DNA of 20,227 nucleotides from JBHGAV01 sp041946685 (GTDB lineage Bacteria; Acidobacteriota; Terriglobia; Bryobacterales; Bryobacteraceae), in assembly GCA_041946685.1 (NCBI GenBank), contig JBHGAV010000066.1, forward strand, positions 1 through 20,227, read 5' to 3'. Shown in pieces: positions 1 through 5,206 of the stretch; position 1 is the first letter of the stretch; each line of letters begins with the position of its first letter. A model generated the notes under the pieces. It made no database searches. It saw only the letters and a program-made list of their open reading frames with translations, and had not been told where the DNA came from. Position numbers and translations under genes: made by a program.

Positions 1-278
1 ACTACGCGATCGCGGTAGGCCGCCGCTGCTGCTTCCGGATCGATATTGAGCGCGAACAGGCCGCTTGCCCCAGGTACCGCCGTGGGCGTGCCCGAGAGGG
101 TTACGCCCAAGACTTCATCCAGGTTCGAGGCCGGGTCAGTGCTAACCAGCAGCACTCGTTTTCCGGCTTCAGCGAGCGCAACCGCCGTGGAGCAGGCCAG
201 CGACGTCTTCCCCACGCCGCCTTTGCCAGTGAAAAAGAGGATCCGCGTGGCTTTCTGTAGGAATTCCGGAGTAGTCAC
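1..278 (-). CDS. arsA: ArsA arsenite-transporting ATPase, N-terminal part (cut by window edge)
   Basis: This is the ATPase that energises arsenite efflux and accepts As(III) from ArsD in the cytosol. Only the first 93 or so residues are in the window; the rest lies to the left of position 1. A P-loop of the ArsA/MinD deviant Walker A type (GKGGVGKT, about residues 18-25) follows a hydrophobic strand, and the next conserved block, LLVSTDPASNLDEVLG, matches the ArsA/GET3 switch region. I chose the GTG at 278-276 because a strong ribosome site (GAGGAGGT) lies just upstream and overlaps the end of arsD, 13 bp away, so the two are probably co-translated. Whether it is the single- or double-domain form cannot be told, and the partner efflux pump (ArsB or Acr3) is not visible here. 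Confidence 0.93.
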   Translation of the reverse strand, partial: MTTPEFLQKATRILFFTGKGGVGKTSLACSTAVALAEAGKRVLLVSTDPASNLDEVLGVTLSGTPTAVPGASGLFALNIDPEAAAAAYRDRV

Positions 279-291
279 CGCGCACCTCCTC

Positions 292-657
292 TCAACCGCA
301 GCAACGGCCCTGGACGATGGGCAGACTCGTCCCCATTCTCTTGGTGCCGTCTGCCTCCAAGCCGACGAACTTGGCCAGTTCATCGCGGCTCGGATACCGG
401 CCCTTGCTGACAACCGCCCCATCGACCAGAATCATTGGCAGGCACGTATTGCCGTCGATCGCCAGCGAAGCTCTCACGGCGGCATTGGCGGCAAAGGCTT
501 GGGGTTGCTGCGCCAGGTTGTAGCGCTCCACGTGAACGCCCTGACCGGCCACCCATAGGAAATCCGAGCTGAACTGGACCAGCGCGGGATCGACGTTCGG
601 CCCGCACACGCCGGTCGAACAGCACATCGGGGGATCGAAAACTTCGAGTTTTTTCAT
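292..657 (-). CDS. arsD: ArsD arsenite metallochaperone
   Basis: ArsD carries As(III) from small thiols to the ArsA ATPase and also acts as a weak repressor. The 121-residue product has the family's usual length. The As(III)-binding trio is intact: Cys12-Cys13 and Cys18 in the segment MCCSTGVC, within a thioredoxin-like fold. A second vicinal pair, Cys119-Cys120, ends the protein; the additional CC pair before it in the plasmid R773 protein is absent here, which is common and does not abolish the chaperone role. It sits between arsR (38 bp upstream) and arsA (13 bp downstream) in the classical arsRDA order. The ribosome site is modest (AGGAAG, rather far from the ATG), so translation may be lower than that of arsA. 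Confidence 0.95.
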   Translation of the reverse strand: MKKLEVFDPPMCCSTGVCGPNVDPALVQFSSDFLWVAGQGVHVERYNLAQQPQAFAANAAVRASLAIDGNTCLPMILVDGAVVSKGRYPSRDELAKFVGLEADGTKRMGTSLPIVQGRCCG

Positions 658-695
658 GACTGTATGAATCTTCCTTTATCGTCATTCATCGATAT

Positions 696-1049
696 TCAAA
701 GGATTGCGACCAGCGCTTTGAATCGTCGGAGCACCGGGGAGTCGATGCAGTAGCCCACCCGATTGCCCTCTTCCCGGCTGCGGATCAAGCCCGCCTCTTT
801 TAGAATTCGCAGATGCTCCGACACCGTGGACTGGGCGAGTGGCAGTTCACCCACAATCTGGCTGCAAACACGCGCCTCTTTGCGGGAGAGCAGGCGGAGG
901 ATTCGCACACGGGCCGGATGGGCGACTGCCTTGGCGAGCAGCGCCAATTCCTCATCAGCCGCGCCCCCTTCCACGGGCCGCAAGTCCAACTCCGGCTCCG
1001 GCTCAGGAGTGGGGCGGCAGGTCGGGTCGAGTCCGGTTGGCTTGTTCAT
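696..1049 (-). CDS. arsR: ArsR/SmtB-family repressor of the arsRDA unit
   Basis: A 117-residue winged-helix repressor expected to leave DNA when As(III) or another thiophilic metalloid binds. The family core runs from about residue 35 (LLAKAVAHPARVRILRLL) through the recognition helix near 73-85 (STVSEHLRILKEAGLI) to the beta wing near 95-101. Its cysteines are unusual: Cys11 in a proline-rich N-terminal extension, Cys62 in the helix where classical ArsR has CxC, and Cys101 after the wing. There is no vicinal or CxC pair, so the inducer site must be assembled differently, perhaps between subunits. It is the first gene of arsR-arsD-arsA and has its own promoter and an inverted repeat just upstream. 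Identity as an ArsR-family protein is secure; the inducer is inferred. Confidence 0.92.
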   Translation of the reverse strand: MNKPTGLDPTCRPTPEPEPELDLRPVEGGAADEELALLAKAVAHPARVRILRLLSRKEARVCSQIVGELPLAQSTVSEHLRILKEAGLIRSREEGNRVGYCIDSPVLRRFKALVAIL

Positions 1050-1104
1050 CGAATATCGTCGATAGACGATTACATCCTATCACAAATCCCCGCAGGCCTG
1101 TCAA
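1050..1104 (-). promoter_or_regulatory. Promoter and probable operator of arsRDA
   Basis: Read on the minus strand, a perfect -35 box TTGACA (1104-1099) is followed after 17 bp by GATAGG (1081-1076), preceded by TG as in an extended -10. Immediately downstream is an inverted repeat with perfect 6-bp arms, ATCGTC and GACGAT, around a 4-bp centre (1055-1070), ending 5 bp before the start codon. Its place between the expected start of transcription and the ATG fits an ArsR operator that blocks RNA polymerase clearance. The -35 box is strong, the -10 box weak. Binding by the adjacent ArsR is inferred. Confidence 0.6.
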
Positions 1105-1189
1105 GAGGAGTCATGCCCTGTCACTTCTGCGAGATGAGGCCATCACGCCACCTTTTCGGCCTTTGGCCGCGCCTCGATCGCTTCCGTTG

Positions 1190-1405
1190 TCATCCGCAAC
1201 ACCCTGAGCCAGGACCGCCACAACTTGGCGGCAGCGTGCCCCCACGACCCGAACGGGCGAGTACACGCAGCGCGGTGAAGACTTGGGTCGTCCTGGTGCT
1301 CCCACACGCGGGACACTCAACCCGGAGCCCACGCTCTTTCTCTGCCATGGATGCCCGGATCTCTATGGACTTTCCGCAATCGTTGCATTTGTACTCGTAA
1401 GTCAA
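1190..1405 (-). CDS. FmdB-type small zinc-ribbon protein
   Basis: A 71-residue protein whose N-terminal half is an FmdB-family zinc ribbon: Tyr-rich start (MTYEYKC), a first CxxC at residues 7-10, and a second at about 32-35 (ECPACGS). The C-terminal tail is rich in Gly and Cys and ends GSGCCG, a vicinal Cys pair that recalls the end of ArsD. It starts with TTG at 1405-1403; the choice is supported by a GGAGGG ribosome site 9 bp upstream, and no ATG fits the conserved start. It is the last gene of the minus-strand string before the arsRDA promoter. FmdB-type ribbons are widespread and mostly uncharacterised; a role in binding metalloid is only a guess from the location and the terminal CC. 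Confidence 0.8.
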   Translation of the reverse strand: MTYEYKCNDCGKSIEIRASMAEKERGLRVECPACGSTRTTQVFTALRVLARSGRGGTLPPSCGGPGSGCCG

Positions 1406-1492
1406 TTGCCAGTTCCCTCCGCCTGAGATGCTGCCGGAGCGGATTCTCCAGAAAGCTCTGCACGGCTGCAGCCGGGCGCACCCTTCCGGATC

Positions 1493-1714
1493 TCAACTCC
1501 GGCTCTTGGTGCCATGCGACAGCGCCACAATCTCGCAAGCACACATCCCGCGATCGTAGCGGCTGACCGGCCTCGGCAAGTTCGTGACCGGCTTCTGTAT
1601 CTCCACGTCGTGGCCCCTGCATGAGGGGCACTCTGGCAACGCCGGCGATTCGCCGGCCGGCGCCGCTGCGTCGAACAACTCCCCGCAGGATAGACAGAAG
1701 TACTCTTGTTGCAT
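1493..1714 (-). CDS. Small zinc-ribbon protein of unknown function
   Basis: A 73-residue protein with two CxxC knuckles, CLSC at residues 7-10 and CPSC at 29-32, typical of a rubredoxin- or zinc-ribbon-like fold. A short basic tail carries two further cysteines as CAC (58-60). I do not recognise a named family. An AAGG ribosome site lies 6 bp upstream of the ATG. It lies 30 bp after the arsE-like gene and 87 bp before the FmdB-type gene on the same strand, so it is probably in the same transcript as the organoarsenical module. Being real rather than a chance frame is supported by the paired cysteines, the ribosome site and the tight spacing. The function could be zinc-dependent regulation or metalloid handling; neither is shown. 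Confidence 0.7.
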   Translation of the reverse strand: MQQEYFCLSCGELFDAAAPAGESPALPECPSCRGHDVEIQKPVTNLPRPVSRYDRGMCACEIVALSHGTKSRS

Positions 1715-1744
1715 AGGACCTTCAGCCCTGACGCTGACTACGCC

Positions 1745-1990
1745 TCAACCCTTGGCCCGCTCTCCGATCAGGCTCTTTAGCTCGGCCACCGACGGCACCC
1801 GGCCCATGATCGCTATCTCACCGTCAATCACCACCGCGGGCGTCCGCAACACCCCCAGCTTTGCGATCTCGTTGTAGTCGGTGACCTTTGATATGTCGGC
1901 CGCCAGGTTCAGTTCCGCGCAGGCGTTGAAAACTCGCTGCTCGGTGGTCTTGCAGTTCATACAGCCCGGACCTGCAATTTGAATCTTCAT
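1745..1990 (-). CDS. arsE: ArsE-like small thioredoxin-fold protein
   Basis: An 81-residue thioredoxin-fold protein of the redox-active disulfide protein 2 type (TIGR00412-like). It has the redox motif CMNC at residues 10-13 right after the first beta strand, and a cis-proline loop (RTPAVVIDG) near residues 49-57, as expected for this fold. The ATG overlaps the TGA of the upstream permease gene as ATGA, so the two are translationally coupled. In the characterised arsEFG set of Shewanella, a small thioredoxin-like protein works with ArsF to reduce nitroaromatic arsenicals and ArsG exports the product; the gene content here matches that set. The symbol is given by domain and context, not by direct alignment; cytosolic disulfide reductase is the safe description. 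Confidence 0.82.
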   Translation of the reverse strand: MKIQIAGPGCMNCKTTEQRVFNACAELNLAADISKVTDYNEIAKLGVLRTPAVVIDGEIAIMGRVPSVAELKSLIGERAKG

Positions 1991-2682
1991 ATGATGTACA
2001 CCCCGAAAATGTAGTTCAGGCAAAACTTGACGCCAACGGCTATGAAAACGACGGCCGTGATCCTCCGCGCCCATTTCTCGAAACGTGCCAGCTTGTTGAA
2101 CGCCCTCCCGACACGCTTTGAGCCAAGCGCGATCAGCACGGCGAACACGAAGACCGGCAGGCCCGTCCCAATGCCGTACGCGGACGGCAGCATGACCACG
2201 GAGTTGTGTTGGGCCGCAAGGGGAATCAGGCTGCCGAAGAACAACGCCGCCGAGACAGGGCAGAACGAAAGGGCGAACACCACGCCCAACAGCCCGGCTC
2301 CTGCCAGACCGGAAGCCCTCAGTCTCCTCTCGATTCGGTCAGTGACACAGGATGTGGTGAAGGAGATCGGCATGACATCCAGCAGGAATATGCCCACCAG
2401 GATCAGAATTGGCCCCAGGGCTTTGTTCATGTACCTCTGGAGGAAAAACGAGACATCGTGCATCGCGAACAGACTGGCGATCAGAAACGATGCCAAAGCG
2501 GCATAAGCTGTCGTCCGGCCAATCGTGTACAACAGCCCCGTCAGCACGACTCTGGTGGGGGAACCGACATCCTTCCCTATGAAGCTCATCGCCGCGATGT
2601 TGGTTGACAGCGGGCAGGGGCTGATGGAGGTCAGAATCCCCAGCCACAGCGCCGATGCCCCGCCGATCACAAGACCATCCAC
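1987..2682 (-). CDS. arsG: ArsG-like permease of the CcdA/DsbD membrane family
   Basis: A 231-residue membrane protein with about six helices in the CcdA/DsbD transmembrane fold. The two hallmark cysteines are present, each followed by Pro: Cys23 in the first helix (SPCPLST) and Cys141 in the fourth (SFCPVSAA). In CcdA these shuttle reducing power across the membrane. Related proteins next to arsE and arsF are known as ArsG, described as an efflux permease for trivalent aromatic arsenicals. It starts with GTG at 2682-2680, directly abutting the TGA of arsF, with a GGAGG ribosome site inside the end of arsF; it overlaps arsE by 4 bp. Alternatively it may simply keep ArsF reduced in the periplasm by electron transfer, and the sequence alone cannot separate the two roles. 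Confidence 0.85.
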   Translation of the reverse strand: MDGLVIGGASALWLGILTSISPCPLSTNIAAMSFIGKDVGSPTRVVLTGLLYTIGRTTAYAALASFLIASLFAMHDVSFFLQRYMNKALGPILILVGIFLLDVMPISFTTSCVTDRIERRLRASGLAGAGLLGVVFALSFCPVSAALFFGSLIPLAAQHNSVVMLPSAYGIGTGLPVFVFAVLIALGSKRVGRAFNKLARFEKWARRITAVVFIAVGVKFCLNYIFGVYII

Positions 2683-3111
2683 TCATCCCTCCAGGAGCCT
2701 GCTGATACTCGACTGCATATACTGGAAGAACTCGCTCTTCTTCCTCACCAGCGTCCACGCCTTGTCCAGGGTCTGCCACCTGCCCCTCTTTCCGTTCTCG
2801 ATCCTGACCAAGACCACGGACGGGCTCACGAGCCGGTATTCCTGGATGAAGTGGCGGTTCTTTGGCTGCTCGACGTCTACCACCTGCCACTGAATGGTGC
2901 CAAGCGTAAGCTGTGCGCCGAACCTTGTCTCGAGGACTTCCTTCGAATAACTCTCGATCGCCATGCAGGTCGCGCACCTTTGAGTGGCGTGGAAGTAGTA
3001 GACGACCAGCTTGAGCGGAGAGGTCGTGCCCCTATCCGCGGGGAGGGACGGCACCGCCGAGATGGATGCTAGCACAACCAAGGATGAGAGCAGCCAAAAC
3101 CTCGTCTTCAA
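2683..3111 (-). CDS. arsF: ArsF-like exported thioredoxin-fold protein
   Basis: A 142-residue protein with an N-terminal signal segment (basic start, then a hydrophobic stretch to about residue 25 ending near SLPA). The mature part is thioredoxin-like: a strand LVVYYFHA, then a CxxC redox motif RCATC (Cys46, Cys49), and a later strand PSVVLVRIENGK. This matches the ArsF family described as part of a nitrophenyl-arsenical reductase. I place the start at TTG 3111-3109 because an AGGAGG ribosome site lies 6 bp upstream and the signal peptide begins there; no ATG is available in frame. It follows the permease gene by 20 bp and abuts arsG. The single CxxC and signal peptide suggest it takes electrons from ArsG outside the cytoplasmic membrane. 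Confidence 0.83.
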   Translation of the reverse strand: MKTRFWLLSSLVVLASISAVPSLPADRGTTSPLKLVVYYFHATQRCATCMAIESYSKEVLETRFGAQLTLGTIQWQVVDVEQPKNRHFIQEYRLVSPSVVLVRIENGKRGRWQTLDKAWTLVRKKSEFFQYMQSSISRLLEG

Positions 3112-3131
3112 GTCATTCCTCCTGTTTTCAT

Positions 3132-4430
3132 CTAGGAGACAACGTTTCCATAGATCAGTCCGGTCATTGTGGCCATCAGAGCCACCAGGATCACGTACGC
3201 GACCGTCTTCTTCGTGCCCATGATGCTTTTCAGGACCAGCATGCTCGGCAAGGACAGCGCCGGGCCCGCAAGCAGCAACGCCAGAGCCGGGCCCTGCCCC
3301 ATGCCGCTCCCGAGCAGCCCTTGCAGGATCGGGATCTCGGTCAGCGTGGCGAAATACATGAACGCGCCTGCAACCGACGCGAACAGGTTCGCGCCCAATG
3401 AATTCCCTCCGACCGCCCCGCTGATCCAGGCCGAGGGGATCAGTCCCTCGTGTCCCGGCCGGCCAAGCAGTGCGCCAGCAACCAGGACTCCGAACAGCAG
3501 GAGTGGCAGGATCTGCTTGGTGAAGCCCCACGACGCGGCGAGCCACTGCTGCGCTTCCCCTTCCTCAGTGCCGAGAACTACGGCCAGTCCGATCGCGCCC
3601 GAGGCAAACGCCAGCACGGGATACTGGGGATACATCACGGCCAGCAACACGGGCGCCACGGCCGCCAGCGACAGCTTCCACCAGCGAACCCTGAACCAGG
3701 TGGCAAGCATCAGGCCCAGGAGAGCCGCGGCGGCGGCCGTCAGCGGCCACTTCACGGTGAATACGGCCTGCCACAAACCAACCGGTTCAGATGGCCGGCC
3801 CCAGTTGGCGAACACCAGGATCGCGACCATAGCTCCAAAGTACGCTGCCGTCTGCCAGAGGGGGCGGGTCTCCCTGGCTGGAGGCAGCTTGAATCCTTCC
3901 GCTTTCTCCGACTCCTCCTTACGGAAGATCAGGTGCATCAGCAGGCCGATGACAATGCTGAACCCGATGGCGCCCGCCGCGCGGGCCAACCCGATCTGAA
4001 ACCCGAGGATGCGGGCGGTCAGGATGATGGCCAGGACGTTGATGGCCGGCCCCGAGTACAGGAACGCGCTCGCCGGCCCCAGTCCGGCGCCCATCCTGTA
4101 GATTCCGGCGAACAGGGGGAGGACCGTGCAGGAGCACACCGCCAGGACCGTACCCGACACCGAAGCGACCCCATAGGCCAGCATCTTGTTTGCCCTCGCG
4201 CCCAGGTACTTCATCACCGAATCCTGGCTGACAAACACCGAGATGGCGCCGGCGATGAAAAAAGCCGGTATCAGGCACAACAGAACGTGCTCGCGCGCGT
4301 ACCACTTGGCCAACTGGAGGGACTCCAGGACGGCGCCGTCAAAGCGTGCCCGGCCTACAGGCAGGTAGAACATCGCCAGGAAGAGGGCGACGACAAGCGC
4401 CAGGGATTTCCACTCCGCTTTCCAGTCCAT
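3132..4430 (-). CDS. COG0701-family permease, probable organoarsenical or metal exporter (ArsP-like)
   Basis: A 432-residue membrane protein with about ten hydrophobic helices, of the PF03773/COG0701 permease family that includes ArsP, an exporter of trivalent organic arsenicals, and putative Cu/Zn exporters. A CSC motif (Cys99, Cys101) lies in a helix and is followed by a PxxxGxxxxGxGxGPA pattern ending GPAINV. The same pattern, without cysteines, recurs at about residues 360-405 ending GPALSL, so the protein is an internal duplication. At 432 residues it is longer than typical ArsP (a little over 300). It starts 9 bp after the upstream arsR and heads the permease-arsF-arsG-arsE string. Organoarsenical export is inferred from context; a soft-metal ion cannot be excluded. 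Confidence 0.85.
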   Translation of the reverse strand: MDWKAEWKSLALVVALFLAMFYLPVGRARFDGAVLESLQLAKWYAREHVLLCLIPAFFIAGAISVFVSQDSVMKYLGARANKMLAYGVASVSGTVLAVCSCTVLPLFAGIYRMGAGLGPASAFLYSGPAINVLAIILTARILGFQIGLARAAGAIGFSIVIGLLMHLIFRKEESEKAEGFKLPPARETRPLWQTAAYFGAMVAILVFANWGRPSEPVGLWQAVFTVKWPLTAAAAALLGLMLATWFRVRWWKLSLAAVAPVLLAVMYPQYPVLAFASGAIGLAVVLGTEEGEAQQWLAASWGFTKQILPLLLFGVLVAGALLGRPGHEGLIPSAWISGAVGGNSLGANLFASVAGAFMYFATLTEIPILQGLLGSGMGQGPALALLLAGPALSLPSMLVLKSIMGTKKTVAYVILVALMATMTGLIYGNVVS

Positions 4431-4439
4431 AAGCGTTGG

Positions 4440-4766
4440 TTAGCGGGCCGCCATGAGCTCCTTCTCTTCCTCCGCCAGCGAGTGCATCACCGCCCCGACG
4501 CAGTCGAAGAACCGGAGCACGCACGGCACGCGCAGGGTGTAGAAGACCTGGTTGCCCCGCTTCTGGTCGGTGACGATGCCCGCCGCCTTGAGAACCGAAA
4601 GGTGCTTGGAGACGGTCGACACGTCCGCGCCCACCATCTCCGTCAGTTCGCAGACGCACCGCTCGCGCTTCGACAACTCCTCGACCATGAACAGCCGGCT
4701 GGGATGAGCCAGGGCCTTGATCATCCGGGCCCGGGCTTCGTACCTGGCGTACGTCTTGCGGTCCAT
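4440..4766 (-). CDS. arsR: Classical As(III)-responsive ArsR repressor
   Basis: A 108-residue winged-helix repressor with the classical As(III)/Sb(III) site: ERCVCEL with Cys37 and Cys39 at the start of the DNA-recognition helix-turn-helix (recognition helix near 49-60, STVSKHLSVLKAAG). Further cysteines at 82 and 89 near the dimerisation helix could contribute a third thiolate. It heads the minus-strand string that continues with the permease 9 bp downstream, so it should control arsF-arsG-arsE and perhaps the zinc-ribbon genes. The ATG at 4766 has no ribosome site upstream. The promoter is so close that the message should begin 0-2 bases before the ATG. An 8-bp-armed inverted repeat overlapping the -10 box is the likely operator for autorepression. 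Confidence 0.95.
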   Translation of the reverse strand: MDRKTYARYEARARMIKALAHPSRLFMVEELSKRERCVCELTEMVGADVSTVSKHLSVLKAAGIVTDQKRGNQVFYTLRVPCVLRFFDCVGAVMHSLAEEEKELMAAR

Positions 4767-4803
4767 ATATGGCTATTATGCCAAATAGCCAATAACACGT
4801 CAA
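4767..4803 (-). promoter_or_regulatory. Promoter and operator of the minus-strand arsR string
   Basis: On the minus strand TTGACG (4803-4798) and CATAAT (4780-4775) are separated by exactly 17 bp, each one base off the sigma70 consensus. An inverted repeat with perfect 8-bp arms, TGGCTATT (4770-4777) and AATAGCCA (4784-4791), covers the -10 box and part of the spacer, the expected position for an ArsR operator. Only 8 bp separate the -10 box from the ATG at 4766, so transcription should begin within about 2 bases of the start codon. Confidence 0.75.
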
Positions 4804-4818
4804 GCGCCCAAGCGGGTC

Positions 4819-4853
4819 TTGACGAGGTTCGATATTTCTATTATCATAGAACT
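4819..4853 (+). promoter_or_regulatory. Promoter and operator of arsR-arsM-arsC
   Basis: TTGACG (4819-4824) and TATCAT (4842-4847) are separated by exactly 17 bp. An inverted repeat with perfect 6-bp arms, TTCTAT (4836-4841) and ATAGAA (4846-4851), surrounds TATC and overlaps the -10 box. The -10 box ends 6 bp before the ATG at 4854, so the expected transcription start falls on the start codon itself. The repeat differs in sequence from the one serving the divergent arsR, which suggests that each repressor reads its own site. Confidence 0.72.
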
Positions 4854-5195
4854 ATGAAAGCGACCGACCGTGATGTCAGCCGCTACGCCGATATGCTCGC
4901 AGCCATGGGGGCGGAGCCGCGCCTGCGCATCATGCGACTGCTATTGTCGGCCCATCCCGACGGCCTCGTCGTAGGCGACATCGGAACCGAGCTTGGAATC
5001 GCGGCGTCCACGCTGTCGCATCATCTGGAGAAGTTGAAGAATGAGGACCTGGTGAGCGTGCGGCGCCAGGGCACATTCCTGTGGTACTCCGCCAACACGG
5101 AAGCGCTCAAAGAACTGCTGACGTTTCTCTACGCCGAGTGCTGCGGGAGGAACCGGCCAATAAAGGCGGATGAGGTTGTGCGTTTGAAGATTTGA
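4854..5195 (+). CDS. arsR: ArsR-family repressor with a C-terminal Cys pair
   Basis: A 113-residue winged-helix repressor (core from about residue 15, AAMGAEPRLRIMRLLL; recognition helix near 51-63, ASTLSHHLEKLKNE). The classical CxC is missing. Its only cysteines are the adjacent Cys96-Cys97 in the C-terminal helix (YAECCGRN). That layout matches the group containing AfArsR (which has a third Cys) and the Shewanella putrefaciens ArsR reported to respond selectively to methylarsenite through a Cys pair. It leads arsM and arsC, with arsM starting 11 bp after its stop. The ATG at 4854 lacks a ribosome site and should be the first codon of a leaderless message. Family assignment is secure; methylarsenite selectivity is an inference from the Cys pair and the arsM linkage. 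Confidence 0.9.
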   Translation: MKATDRDVSRYADMLAAMGAEPRLRIMRLLLSAHPDGLVVGDIGTELGIAASTLSHHLEKLKNEDLVSVRRQGTFLWYSANTEALKELLTFLYAECCGRNRPIKADEVVRLKI

Positions 5196-5206
5196 GGGGA
5201 GGACCT

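Noticed and set aside
1157..1169. Hairpin CGGCC-TTT-GGCCG as a terminator after the FmdB-type gene
   Set aside because: On the minus strand the stem is followed by an A run, not a T run, and the stem is only 5 bp.
1463..1474. Perfect palindrome CGGCTGCAGCCG between the zinc-ribbon genes
   Set aside because: It has no loop and no promoter or stop-codon context; 12-bp palindromes are expected by chance in a GC-rich window of this size.
1987..2682. Plain cytochrome c biogenesis protein CcdA
   Set aside because: The fold and two cysteines fit CcdA, but there are no cytochrome maturation genes, and the tight linkage to arsF-like and arsE-like genes under ArsR fits ArsG better. The electron-transfer role is kept as an alternative.
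3450..5195. Long plus-strand open frame of 581 codons across the permease and both arsR genes
   Set aside because: It is the mirror of well-supported minus-strand genes, low in hydrophobic content and rich in Arg, Gln and His. Only its last 113 codons are the real arsR gene starting at 4854.
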